Shown here piece by piece: positions 27,831 to 37,215 of a stretch of 64,000 nt of DNA. The stretch spans positions 62,001-126,000 of the forward strand of contig NZ_FNCI01000007.1 of assembly GCF_900100755.1 (NCBI RefSeq). Direction: 5' to 3'. The position numbers and the translations under genes were made by a program. The stretch is from Onishia taeanensis. GTDB taxonomy: Bacteria > Pseudomonadota > Gammaproteobacteria > Pseudomonadales > Halomonadaceae. Numbering within the stretch: position 1 is the first letter of the stretch; each line of letters starts with the position of its first letter. The notes below the pieces were generated by a model. The model was not told the DNA's origin and made no database searches. It saw nothing but the letters and a program-made list of their open reading frames with translations.

Positions 27831-29573
27831 TCAGCCAAGAGCGCTCTCGCTTGCTTCAACGGAGGCGTCCCAGCGCACCTCGCAGACCGCCGCCGGGACG
27901 CCCTGCTCGGCGAAGAAGGCGAGCCAGCGGCGCTGGTTGTCCTGCAGCCGGTCGCCGGGGCCCTTGACCTCGATCAGCCGGTAGCGGGGCTCAGTCTTCT
28001 CTTCCGGCGAGAACTGAATCAGGTCCGGCAGTCCCGCGCGATTGGCGCGCGGGTCCTCGAGCAGGCGCTCGAACAGCACACGAAGGTGCCTCGCCGGGAT
28101 ACAGGCCAGGGCCTGCTCGAGCAGCGACGCATCGAGTGCGCCCCAGTGAACGAAGGGCGAGGCCAGGCCGTGCTTGTCCTCGAAGCGCCCGCGCAGGATA
28201 TCGAGATAGCGGCCGTCCTCGAGCGTTTCGAGACAGTCATCGAAGTGCGTTCGCCGCCGGGCAACGAAGTCCTCCCGGTTAAGGTCGGCGGGCCCCGTGT
28301 GGAAAGGATGGAAGAAGGCACCGGGAAGCGGTGCGAAAATCGCCGGCCAGCACAATAGACCGAAGAGTCCGGTGATCAGGGTGTTTTCCACATAGTGCAC
28401 CGGGGCCGTTTCGGTGGTCAGATGATCGCGCACGGCGTACTCCACTCGGCCAGTCGAGGCTGGCAGGACCAGGGAGAAGCGCTCGGGCGCATGGCCTCGG
28501 CGAGGCGCAGCGGGCCGCCCAAGGCGGCGAGCCAGCCGGCTTTCGAGCCGCGCCAGCGCCTGTGCCTCGGCGGCATCTCGCGGCGCCGTCAGCGCCTGCT
28601 GGGCGGCGGTGAGAATCGACTGACTGTCGCTATCACTTTCCGCGCGACGCTCGGCAAGGCGGAGGGACCGCACACGGGCCTCGGGGTGATTGGAATGCGG
28701 GTAAAGCTCGCCGGCCAGCGTTCTGTCGCCCTGGCGCTCGGCCTCACGGGCGAGCCGGAACACCAGCCGGCCACGACGCGCCTCTAGCCAGGCATTGGGC
28801 GCGCGATCTAGGGAAGCCTCGGAGGCGCCTTCGGGCAATTGCGGCCACAGCGAGGCCGGCGGCTCGCCGGCCTCCAGCCGCTCACGCAGCGCTTCCAGGG
28901 CCAGATAGGTATCGACCTCATGACGCGCCTGGAAGGCACGGGAGTCATCGCTGAAAGCGACCTGCTCGAAGCGCTGGTGGCCTAGCTCCGCCAGCACGAA
29001 CTCCGAAAAGCCCTGACGCAGATTGCCAAAGAACATCAGCCGCAGCCGTTCGCAGAGCGCCATGCAGGTCAGCTCGACCACGCTCTCTCCCACCGGTGCG
29101 CCCCAGTCGGCGAGCAGGCGCGGGCCGCTCAACTCAGAGGCCAGCGCCTCTAGAAGCCGCGCCTTGCTGGCGCCTGCCGGCAGGCCCGCTGCGCGGATAT
29201 CATCGCAAAGCCATTGGCGCAGCTCGCCAAGCGTTGCCAGGCCGAACAGCTCGGCGAGATCGAGCCGCGGGGCATCGTCGACGAGTCCCGCCTCTATCAG
29301 AGGGGCCAGGGCCAGGCGGGTATCGCCGATCTCGGCATAGCGCAGCTTGTCGAGCCGAAAGCGCTGGCCCTTACGCATGACCATGCGCGTGAGCAGCGAA
29401 AGCGAGACCGACGGCAAGCGCTCGAGACGCGCAAGGGTGGCGTGCTCGTCAGCGCTCAGCAGGTCGCCGTAGCGCGCCACGACCCAGTCGAGCACGAAAC
29501 GAAAGTTGGTCAGGTAATAGCGTGGGTCATCCAGAGAGGCGGTGACCGGCGCCGCCGGCGGGTAACTGTGCAT
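27831..29573 (-). CDS. FAN1-like VRR-NUC domain nuclease
   Basis: A 580-residue structure-specific nuclease resembling bacterial FAN1 (the P. aeruginosa protein is of similar length). An N-terminal DNA-binding/SAP-like region (about 60-160, with LDKLRYAEIGDTRLALAPLIEAGLV) is followed by a TPR-like helical part and the C-terminal VRR-NUC domain. The catalytic PD-(D/E)XK residues are visible as PDLIQFS and YRLIEVKGPGD (about 520-540). FAN1 enzymes cut 5' flaps and help unhook interstrand crosslinks. The helicase gene follows on the same strand, which suggests a two-gene repair operon. No good ribosome site precedes the ATG. Confidence 0.9.
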   Translation of the reverse strand: MHSYPPAAPVTASLDDPRYYLTNFRFVLDWVVARYGDLLSADEHATLARLERLPSVSLSLLTRMVMRKGQRFRLDKLRYAEIGDTRLALAPLIEAGLVDDAPRLDLAELFGLATLGELRQWLCDDIRAAGLPAGASKARLLEALASELSGPRLLADWGAPVGESVVELTCMALCERLRLMFFGNLRQGFSEFVLAELGHQRFEQVAFSDDSRAFQARHEVDTYLALEALRERLEAGEPPASLWPQLPEGASEASLDRAPNAWLEARRGRLVFRLAREAERQGDRTLAGELYPHSNHPEARVRSLRLAERRAESDSDSQSILTAAQQALTAPRDAAEAQALARLESRLARRLGRPAAPRRGHAPERFSLVLPASTGRVEYAVRDHLTTETAPVHYVENTLITGLFGLLCWPAIFAPLPGAFFHPFHTGPADLNREDFVARRRTHFDDCLETLEDGRYLDILRGRFEDKHGLASPFVHWGALDASLLEQALACIPARHLRVLFERLLEDPRANRAGLPDLIQFSPEEKTEPRYRLIEVKGPGDRLQDNQRRWLAFFAEQGVPAAVCEVRWDASVEASESALG

Positions 29574-29677
29574 ATATACATGCTAGCAAGGGACCCTTGG
29601 CCGCGACCAGACAGTTTTCGCCCCTTTCATCGGCCGCGCTCATCCAGGCGCCGTTCACCTGTCATGGGTTATCGGAC

Positions 29678-31495
29678 TCAGGCGGATTGGAGAGCCCCTC
29701 TGAGGACATCCAGCGGCATGGGGCGGTGCCACAGAAACCCCTGCATGTGCTCAATGCCAAGATCACGCAGCACCGCCTGTTGCTCCGGCGTTTCGATGCC
29801 CTCTGCCACAACGTCCATCTTCAGGACTTTGCCGATATTGGCGATGCCCCGCGTCACCTCCTGAGCCGTTTTGTCGACAGCCAGATTGTCGAGGAAACTG
29901 CGGTCAATCTTGAGAATATCCAAGGGTAGCTGGCGCAGGTAGCTCAGCGAGGAATAGCCAGTACCAAAGTCATCCAGAGCGCAGCGGACACCGCGCCAAC
30001 GCAGCTGGTGCAGAGTACCGACCGCATCATCGATATGCTGAATCAGGGTCTGCTCGGTGACCTCGATGATTAATAGATCCCGTGCTAGCCCGGTCGTAAT
30101 CAGCGCCTCTTCCACATCGGCCACGAAGCCCTGGCGGTAGAATTCACTGCCGGCAATATTGATGGTGACCGCCACCGGATGCGGCATGCCAAGGTTCCAC
30201 TCAAGTGCCGCACGGCAGGCCTGATTCAGCACCCAGCGAGTGAAGGTGCGGCAAAGGTGAGGGCTTCCCTCGGTGAGGGGGATGAACTCGCCGGGACTGA
30301 CAAAACCAAATTCCTCGCTATGCCAGCGTGCCAGTGCTTCGCAGGCCAACATCGGGCCCCCACAGCCGCGGAGAATTGGCTGGTAATGCAACGCCAGCTC
30401 ATCGTTCTCCAGAGCCTTGATCAGGGCCCGGCTCATCTGATCACGCCGCTTCACCTGCTGATCCAGCTTGGCCTCGTAACGGCGCAACCCAGGCCCCAGT
30501 GCCGACTCCTTGGCGAGGTTGGCGCGCCGGATCAATTCGTGGGCATTGGCGACATCGCCTGCGAACTCACAGACCCCGATGGCCACCAGCGCCGAACGCT
30601 GGCCTTCGCCAACGGGATACGGAACGATGACGTCCTCATGCACCCGTTCCACCCAGCGCAAGGCTTCCTTGTGGGTAAGGAAGTCGGCGCGCGACACCAT
30701 CAGGCTGTCTCGCTCCGGCCGAGACACTAGGCCACCCGGCCCTGCCAGGCGGCGCAGGCGCTCCGCGAAGAGCCATATCGCCTCGCTCAAGGCCTCGCGG
30801 CCGTAGGTGGTGAGAAACTCATCGAAGTGCAGGAAATGCACGGCCGCCAGCGCTCCCTTGCGGCCTTCAGCCTGCGCCGCGTCGACCAGTCGCTGGAGTT
30901 GTTCCTGACCCAGCAGTTTCTTGGGCAGCGACGAATCAGGATCGTAGAATGCCTGATCGAGAAGATCGTCGCTGGCGCCGCGAAGCCGCTCGGTGATAGT
31001 GATCTCATGCTCGACCTGCTGGCCGAAGGCTCGCAGGCGCCGTAGCTCTGCCTCGCAAAGCGTCCGTGGCACGCGGTCCATCACGCACAGGGTGCCGACG
31101 GGCAGGCCGCCCGGCCCATACAACGCCAGGCCGGCATAGAAACGAACGCCTTCCGGCCCGGTTACCAAGGAGTTGCTGGCCAGCTCGACTTCCTGAGTAG
31201 CATCCTCCATCAAAAGCACCTGCCCTGGCTCTTGCTTGAGCGTTCGATGGCACAGGAAGATGTCACGTTGATGGCTGGTACCGGCCGGCATGCCGACCGC
31301 CGACTTGATCCAAACCTGGTCGGAATCCAGCAGGCTCACCAGACAGATCGGCGCCTCCAGCACGTCGGCGATCAATCGGGTAAGACGGTCGAACCGCTGT
31401 TCGGCCTGGGTGCCCAACAGTTTCAGAGCCTCGAGCTCGCGCAGGCGTGCCTGTTCGGTGCCTGTCGTGGTGACGCCTGAGATGGACTCGGACAA
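29678..31495 (-). CDS. GAF-degenerate GGDEF-EAL protein (probable c-di-GMP phosphodiesterase)
   Basis: A 605-residue signalling protein. A GAF domain (about residues 25-165) precedes a GGDEF-like domain (about 195-350) in which the active GGDEF motif is replaced by a PERDSLMV-type sequence, so cyclase activity is unlikely. The EAL domain (about 365-600) keeps EAL in CEALARW, the catalytic-base region DDFGTGYSSL, KIDRSFL and VAEGIET, so c-di-GMP hydrolysis is probable. There is no membrane segment. It follows the MFS gene but a strong hairpin separates them. Confidence 0.9.
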   Translation of the reverse strand: MSESISGVTTTGTEQARLRELEALKLLGTQAEQRFDRLTRLIADVLEAPICLVSLLDSDQVWIKSAVGMPAGTSHQRDIFLCHRTLKQEPGQVLLMEDATQEVELASNSLVTGPEGVRFYAGLALYGPGGLPVGTLCVMDRVPRTLCEAELRRLRAFGQQVEHEITITERLRGASDDLLDQAFYDPDSSLPKKLLGQEQLQRLVDAAQAEGRKGALAAVHFLHFDEFLTTYGREALSEAIWLFAERLRRLAGPGGLVSRPERDSLMVSRADFLTHKEALRWVERVHEDVIVPYPVGEGQRSALVAIGVCEFAGDVANAHELIRRANLAKESALGPGLRRYEAKLDQQVKRRDQMSRALIKALENDELALHYQPILRGCGGPMLACEALARWHSEEFGFVSPGEFIPLTEGSPHLCRTFTRWVLNQACRAALEWNLGMPHPVAVTINIAGSEFYRQGFVADVEEALITTGLARDLLIIEVTEQTLIQHIDDAVGTLHQLRWRGVRCALDDFGTGYSSLSYLRQLPLDILKIDRSFLDNLAVDKTAQEVTRGIANIGKVLKMDVVAEGIETPEQQAVLRDLGIEHMQGFLWHRPMPLDVLRGALQSA

Positions 31496-31574
31496 AAGGG
31501 TTGCTCCAGAAAATCAGTCGATTGCCGGTGCCATCTCTCCCCATCACTGCGAGACAATCACCAGCACGAACTCA

Positions 31575-31613
31575 CCCCATCGGCTGGAGCCCTGACGCTC
31601 TCAGCCGATGGGG
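31575..31613 (-). terminator. Inverted repeat after the cyclase-MFS operon
   Basis: A perfect 12-bp inverted repeat (31575-31586 and 31602-31613) with a 15-base loop lies between the MFS stop and the next gene. It lacks a T-run, so it could be a terminator, a processing site or an operator for the EAL gene. Confidence 0.45.
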
Positions 31614-31646
31614 TAGATAAGATACTGATGGGATATCGACCTGAAA

Positions 31647-33041
31647 TCAGGATTCTTTAGTCGGCGTGAGGCTCGCTAGCTCGCGGGCTTCCCACTGCTG
31701 AGCGGCGCGAGACCCACGATTCTGGTCGACGGCCAAGCAGATCAGAATGGCCATCACGAATAGCGCCGCGCAGAGCAGAATCGAGGCCTTCAGGCCCACG
31801 ACCGACTGCAGTAGGCCCAGGCCTATGATGCCGACCACCCCGGCCAGCTTGTTGGCCAGCCCCCAGAAGCCGAAGAACTCGGCGGCCTTGTGCGACGGAG
31901 ACAACAGCCCTACCAGGGCGCGGCTGGCCGACTGACTGGAGCCCAGGCTGAGCCCGGCCAGGCAGCCCACCACCAGGAACAGTTCTTGAGGCTGCCAGCC
32001 AAGCCCCAAATAGGCATTGAGCCAGGCGGTCAGTTCCGGCGTGGCCCAGATAGCGAAGATCGCCAGCACCCAAAGACAAAGCGTCAGCAGGTAGGTGCGT
32101 TTGGCGCCAAGCCGGTCCTGAATCACGCCGAACCCCAGGGCCCCGGCGGCGGCAGTGATCTGCACGATGATGAACATCAGGTTGCGCGTAGTGGTGTCCC
32201 AGCCGATCACCTGGGCGCCGTAGATGAAAGCGAAGGCAATGATGATGTAGACCCCCGCCATCGAGAACACCAGCGAGACCAGAAAGGTGCCCAGATCGCG
32301 AAAGCGCCTGAGTTCATGGAAGGTGGTGCCGACCCGCCGCCAGGCGATGCCTGCATAGCCTTGTCCCGCCGGCAGGCGCTGAGGCGTGCCACGTTCCCGC
32401 AGCCACAGGAAGGTCGGAATGGCGGTAACCAGGAAGAAGCCGGCAGCGAAGGGCCCGACCCAGCGGATGCGGTCGAAATTCTCGGCAGTGGCCTCGCCCA
32501 GCACGACCAGCGTAAAACCCGCGGCGAACAGGCCGCCGACATAGCCCAGCGCCCAGCCAAAACCGGAAATCCGGCCCAGCGCTTCCGGGGGACCGAGGTC
32601 CGGCAAAAAGGCCGCGATGAAGGATTCGCCCATCGAGTAGGCGTAGTTGGAGAGCACGATCAGCACGACCCCGAGCCATACGAACCCCGGCGCCACAAAA
32701 TACAGCAGTGCCGTGGTGACGACGGTGGCCAGGTAGCTGATGAACAGGAAACGTTTCTTGCCCGCCGAAACGTCCATGGCGGCACCGCAGACAGGCCCGC
32801 TGGCCACTACCATCAGATAGCTCAGCGCCAGTGCGGCACTCCATAGCAAGTTGGCAAAGCGATAATCATCGCCTCGATCGCCGACGATCACGGTAGTGAA
32901 AAGCTCACCAAACACCACCGTGATGATCAGCAGCGTATAGGCCTGATTGGCGAAGTCGAACATCGCCCAGCCGAAGATCTCCTTGCGGGACGCATAAGCA
33001 GTCGTCGACATAGGGCGCGTGGCGGCGGCGGCCAGGGTCAT
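31647..33041 (-). CDS. UMF1/ATG22-type MFS transporter
   Basis: A 464-residue major facilitator permease with twelve predicted helices. The opening KEIFGWAMFDFANQAYTLLIITVVF and the SNYAYSMGESFIAAFLPDL segment are typical of the UMF1/Atg22 family. Some members export amino acids; the substrate here is unknown. The ATG overlaps the stop of the diguanylate cyclase gene (ATGA) and GGAGG lies just upstream, so it is translated by coupling. An upstream extension of the frame is ignored for that reason. Confidence 0.9.
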   Translation of the reverse strand: MTLAAAATRPMSTTAYASRKEIFGWAMFDFANQAYTLLIITVVFGELFTTVIVGDRGDDYRFANLLWSAALALSYLMVVASGPVCGAAMDVSAGKKRFLFISYLATVVTTALLYFVAPGFVWLGVVLIVLSNYAYSMGESFIAAFLPDLGPPEALGRISGFGWALGYVGGLFAAGFTLVVLGEATAENFDRIRWVGPFAAGFFLVTAIPTFLWLRERGTPQRLPAGQGYAGIAWRRVGTTFHELRRFRDLGTFLVSLVFSMAGVYIIIAFAFIYGAQVIGWDTTTRNLMFIIVQITAAAGALGFGVIQDRLGAKRTYLLTLCLWVLAIFAIWATPELTAWLNAYLGLGWQPQELFLVVGCLAGLSLGSSQSASRALVGLLSPSHKAAEFFGFWGLANKLAGVVGIIGLGLLQSVVGLKASILLCAALFVMAILICLAVDQNRGSRAAQQWEARELASLTPTKES

Positions 33042-34675
33042 GCGTCCTCCGTGCCGGACGCTCGTTCCTTGTCGACCTTCACCTGGTTGCGGCCACCGTG
33101 CTTGGCGGCATAAAGCGCCCGGTCGGCGCGACGCATGCACTGTTCGTGTGACGCGTCTTCCTTGGACATGGCAGAAACGCCGAAACTGGCCGTCATGCGC
33201 AGTGCAATATCGTCAAAGGGCACTTCAAGAGCCTCCAGAGCATGTCGAATGCGTTCGGCGAGGGCGTAACCGCCATCTTCGCCGGTATCGGTGAGCAACA
33301 AGGCAAATTCCTCGCCGCCAATGCGTGCCGGAATATCCAGGTTGCGACACCAGTCAGTCAACACGTAAGCCGTATGCTGAATGACGGAGTCCCCCGCCGC
33401 ATGGCCATGGACGTCATTGACCTTCTTGAAGTGATCGATATCGAGCAGGATCACCGCAGCGGACTGGCCATAGCGCTTATAGCGAACGAAGGCCTGCTCC
33501 AGGTGCTGCATGAAATGACGTCGATTCCACAGTCCGGTAAGACTATCCGTGGTCGCCAGACGCCGCAGGGCGGCCTCGGCATTCTTGCGGTCACCTATCT
33601 CCTGATGAATACCGGCCATCATCAGCGGTCGACGATCCGAGGTCCAGCGAAATACTTTGCCGTGAGCAAGCACCCAAACCCACTGCCCTTCTCGATGCCT
33701 CATGCGGAACTCAAGCGAGTAAAACTCCTGCTTGCCATGAAAATGAGCATTCAAGCACTCGAACGCTCTGGCCAGGTCATCGGGGTGCACGAGGCGTTCC
33801 CAGGTGGCCGCGCTGATCGGCTCTAGCTCGGCGAGAGAGTAGCCGACGATCTCCGCCCACCGCTCGTTAATGAGCAGCTCGCCGGTCTGAACGTTCCACT
33901 CCCAGGACCCGGCGTGGGTGCCCTTGAGGATATTGGAAAGTCGCTGACGTTCTTCTTCAAGGGCCCGTTCCAGCACATGGCGTTCGGTGATGTCACTGAT
34001 GTAGCCGTAACACAACCGACTGCCATCGACTTGATACGTTAGGGTGGCGTTGCCTTCATGCCAGCGCATCCGACCGTCAGGCAGGTAATAGCGATACTGG
34101 CAGTGCCATGGGGCCTCACTGTCAAAGGCTCGCTCGATGCTGTCCATGATCTGTGGCAGGTCATCGGGATGGGCGCGGGCAAAGACCGGCGACGCATCTT
34201 CCTTGACGACGGAGGAAGGCAAGCCAAAGAGTTCCTCGAAACGCTCACTGACATAAGGAAAATGAGAACTGCCATCGGCACGGATACGATACTGGTAGAT
34301 GACCCCAGGCACATGGCGAGCCAGTTGAGTGAGCAGCACACTAGTGGCCTGTGACGACTCGATCACCGGCGGTGACACACAGAGTCGACAGCCATCGACC
34401 CATGGGGTGAGGCGCCAGGAAAGGCGAACCGCCGAGCCTGCTCGTAACCGGGCCAAAAACGAGCACGCCTCAACGCTCACCAGCGCTTCACGGCACGCCA
34501 CGGCCTCATCTGCATGCAGCAAGTCAACAAATGGCGCGCCCACCAGAGCGTCCTTGTCACGGCCTAGTGCCATCATGCACGCAGGATTGGCCTCCAGCAC
34601 TTGCCCCTCAGCCCCCAGCACACAGATCAGGTCGGTCGACTGCGCCAGCAGCGCGGCATAATCGATCTTGCTCAT
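33038..34675 (-). CDS. PAS-PAS-PAS diguanylate cyclase
   Basis: A 545-residue signalling enzyme. Three PAS modules are visible (about residues 5-95, 110-230 and 240-365; the last two are PAS_3-like, with VPGVIYQYRIRADG and HAGSWEWNVQTGELLIN). A GGDEF domain ends the protein (about 375-540) with TDSLTGLWNRRHF and the active-site IGGEEFALLL, so c-di-GMP synthesis is probable. I start at MSKIDY because AGGCAGG lies six bases upstream. There is no membrane helix. Its stop overlaps the MFS start. Confidence 0.92.
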   Translation of the reverse strand: MSKIDYAALLAQSTDLICVLGAEGQVLEANPACMMALGRDKDALVGAPFVDLLHADEAVACREALVSVEACSFLARLRAGSAVRLSWRLTPWVDGCRLCVSPPVIESSQATSVLLTQLARHVPGVIYQYRIRADGSSHFPYVSERFEELFGLPSSVVKEDASPVFARAHPDDLPQIMDSIERAFDSEAPWHCQYRYYLPDGRMRWHEGNATLTYQVDGSRLCYGYISDITERHVLERALEEERQRLSNILKGTHAGSWEWNVQTGELLINERWAEIVGYSLAELEPISAATWERLVHPDDLARAFECLNAHFHGKQEFYSLEFRMRHREGQWVWVLAHGKVFRWTSDRRPLMMAGIHQEIGDRKNAEAALRRLATTDSLTGLWNRRHFMQHLEQAFVRYKRYGQSAAVILLDIDHFKKVNDVHGHAAGDSVIQHTAYVLTDWCRNLDIPARIGGEEFALLLTDTGEDGGYALAERIRHALEALEVPFDDIALRMTASFGVSAMSKEDASHEQCMRRADRALYAAKHGGRNQVKVDKERASGTEDA

Positions 34676-34946
34676 GTCCATCCTGCCTTGATTTATCGTC
34701 TTATCCTTAAGATGCGCCGAGCGCAAATTGTTACAATTTGTGTAATCACTAGACTGTATGGTATCAGAACAAGATGGCACCACTTTGACGTTCACGCCAC
34801 CAAGAAAACCCGCAATTTAGTCACTCTTACATGCTAGAAAGCTCCTCGACGGTCGGCTAGCCCGGGCAGGCTATGCGCTAAATGTTACAAAACATTACTT
34901 TGCAGAGCGTCTCAAGGCAACGTCAGAGACAAGATCGAGACCAAGA

Positions 34947-37031
34947 CTAGACCAAATCCCTAGGTATCGTTTCATCCCAGCTCTTGGCAAAGACTCGGGT
35001 ATCTCCCTCGTAGGCATCCAGCGTGGCCCGCAAGCGGAAATTGTCGGCGTCACTGGTCATCAGAGTGCGCGTCAGGGTGCGCACCTGCCAGTCGCCGCGA
35101 CGGAAACTGCGCTCCCATTCCGTCCAGCCGCTGACGCTTTCGTAACTGCCATAGGCATAGCGGTAGCGCTCGGTGACCCGTGCCGAAATCTCCATGTCGA
35201 TGTCATCGAGACGATAGTTCCCCTCGTCATTGATGACCTCCAGCGTCGTCGTGTCATTGGCCAGATCACGGATCACCCGCCAGTGTTCCTGGGTCGGCTG
35301 GATCAGCGTCTTGGCAATGGCTGGCGCTGCTTCAGGGTCGGCAAACGCCGGAAGGGCCGCCTCTTCGGCGGGGCGTGGCACCCGCATGGGCAGCAACAGG
35401 CGGCTCGGAGCAGGATAAACGGTCATCCGCACCGGCTTCGGTGACGGCCAGGCCAGTGGCCAATAGCTGGTCGAAAGCGACAGGCGGATGGCATGCCCGA
35501 CCGGGAACTGCTGGGCGATGTGCTTGAGCAACACACGCACCCGGTAGCGCCGCCCGGGGGTCAGCGGCTCGGGAGACTCGTTGCTGTCGCGGTGGGTCAG
35601 GTTGAGCAGCCCGTAGGAGACCCGCGTGGCCTTGTCATCGTCGGCCACATCGATCAGGCGCAGCGCCAGCATGGCCACCGGCTGGTCGGCCGAGATTTCC
35701 AGCTCGACCACCGGTTGGCCGCAGATCTCGAGCGGGGCCTTGAGCCGCTCGGTCTGGAAGATCAAGGCGCCGCCATCCTCATCGCGCTGATCATGGGGCA
35801 GATCGGGGGGCGCATTGTACGAGCACCACTTGCCGGCATAGAGGCCCACCGACAGCGGCGAGCGAATCGTCAGCGGCGTGTCGTCGATGCCCTGCTCCCG
35901 TTCGGAAAGCGCTTCTATGATCGGGTCTTGCTCAGCCCGCACCTCGGTAGGCACTTCTGCAGGCAAGAGGTCGTGGCCCGAGGTCAGCCGGAAGGGCGTT
36001 TCGATGATGTTCGCCGACGGCCAAGCGGGCTCGGAGATCCAGCGACCGGGGCGCTGCTCGTAACGCGCCGAAGGTGGCGTCGACTCCTGCATCCAGACCC
36101 GCAGCATCGGCTCGTCCATGATCCCGGTGTCCTTGCCCTTGAGCCAGTGGTCCCACCAGCGCAGGCCGTCCTGAAGGAATCCCACCGCAGGCCCGGGAAC
36201 GCCCAGATGGGGATACTTGTGCGCCCAAGGCCCGACCAGGCCCTTGCGTGGCACCTTGAGCCCGGCCAGGAGACGAAAGACCGCATTGCAGTAGCCGTCG
36301 GCCCAGCCACTGATGGCGTAGACCGGACACTGAATGGCGGAGAAGTCTTCGCATACCGAGCCGTGACGCCAGTAGTCATCGCGGCGCTGATGTTCGAGCC
36401 AGGTAGCAAGCCACAGACCGCTGCCATCGAGGCGCTGATGCCACATCTCGCGCCAGCGCTCACCGACCAAGGCCGGGTCCGGCGGGCTGGCATTGCCATC
36501 GAACATGGTCGAGGCCCAGGACAGGTTATCGCCGAGCAAACAGCCGCCCATGTGATGCACGTCGTCGGCAAAGCGGTCATCGGTGGAACACAGCGTGATC
36601 ACCGCCTTGAGCTGTGGCGGGCGCAGGGCGGCGATCTGCAAGCCGTTGAAGCCGCCCCAGGAGATGCCCACCATACCGACGTCACCGGTGCACCAGGGCT
36701 GGCGCTCGAGCCAGTCGAGAATCTCGAGGCCGTCGTCCAACTCCTGCTGAAGATACTCGTCGGTCAGCACGCCGTCAGACTCGCCGCTGCCGCGGATATC
36801 CACCCGCACGCCGGCATAACCATGCCCCGCCCAGTAAGGATGCGTCTGCACATCGCGAGCCGCGGTGAGATCGCGCTTGCGATACGGCAGGTACTCGAGA
36901 ATCGCCGGCACCGGGTCACTGTCGGCATCCACCGGCCGCCAGATCCTGACGGCCAGCTGAGTGCCATCGGCAAGACCAATCCAGGTCTCCTCTTCGAAGA
37001 CCTCCCGCGCATACTGGGTCACGATGTGCAT
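34947..37031 (-). CDS. CocE/NonD family hydrolase (X-Pro dipeptidyl-peptidase S15-like)
   Basis: A 694-residue alpha/beta hydrolase. The S15 catalytic domain has RGSGESDG (about residues 80-87), the nucleophile elbow GISWGGF (Ser near 125) and later Asp/His regions (WADGYCNA and GPWAHKYPHLG). The C-terminal jelly-roll domain matches the X-Pro peptidase C-domain. Substrates in the family range from proline dipeptides to cocaine-like esters, so the real substrate is unknown. GAGAGGGA lies seven bases before the ATG. The ATP-grasp gene lies 184 bases upstream on the same strand and may be cotranscribed. Confidence 0.88.
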   Translation of the reverse strand: MHIVTQYAREVFEEETWIGLADGTQLAVRIWRPVDADSDPVPAILEYLPYRKRDLTAARDVQTHPYWAGHGYAGVRVDIRGSGESDGVLTDEYLQQELDDGLEILDWLERQPWCTGDVGMVGISWGGFNGLQIAALRPPQLKAVITLCSTDDRFADDVHHMGGCLLGDNLSWASTMFDGNASPPDPALVGERWREMWHQRLDGSGLWLATWLEHQRRDDYWRHGSVCEDFSAIQCPVYAISGWADGYCNAVFRLLAGLKVPRKGLVGPWAHKYPHLGVPGPAVGFLQDGLRWWDHWLKGKDTGIMDEPMLRVWMQESTPPSARYEQRPGRWISEPAWPSANIIETPFRLTSGHDLLPAEVPTEVRAEQDPIIEALSEREQGIDDTPLTIRSPLSVGLYAGKWCSYNAPPDLPHDQRDEDGGALIFQTERLKAPLEICGQPVVELEISADQPVAMLALRLIDVADDDKATRVSYGLLNLTHRDSNESPEPLTPGRRYRVRVLLKHIAQQFPVGHAIRLSLSTSYWPLAWPSPKPVRMTVYPAPSRLLLPMRVPRPAEEAALPAFADPEAAPAIAKTLIQPTQEHWRVIRDLANDTTTLEVINDEGNYRLDDIDMEISARVTERYRYAYGSYESVSGWTEWERSFRRGDWQVRTLTRTLMTSDADNFRLRATLDAYEGDTRVFAKSWDETIPRDLV

Positions 37032-37215
37032 GAACGTCCCTCTCTATTCTTCGCTATTTTTTATGTTATTTTTTCCATCGATGTTCCTGCTACTTCATCA
37101 AAGCTCCTGCCACCTCTGTGCTCGCCATTGAGGAATGCACGGTTCTCTGGCCAAGCGTGTCCCCGAGAGGCGTCGCCGAGAAATGGAGACTGAAGCCCTG
37201 ATGGATCGCAACGGC

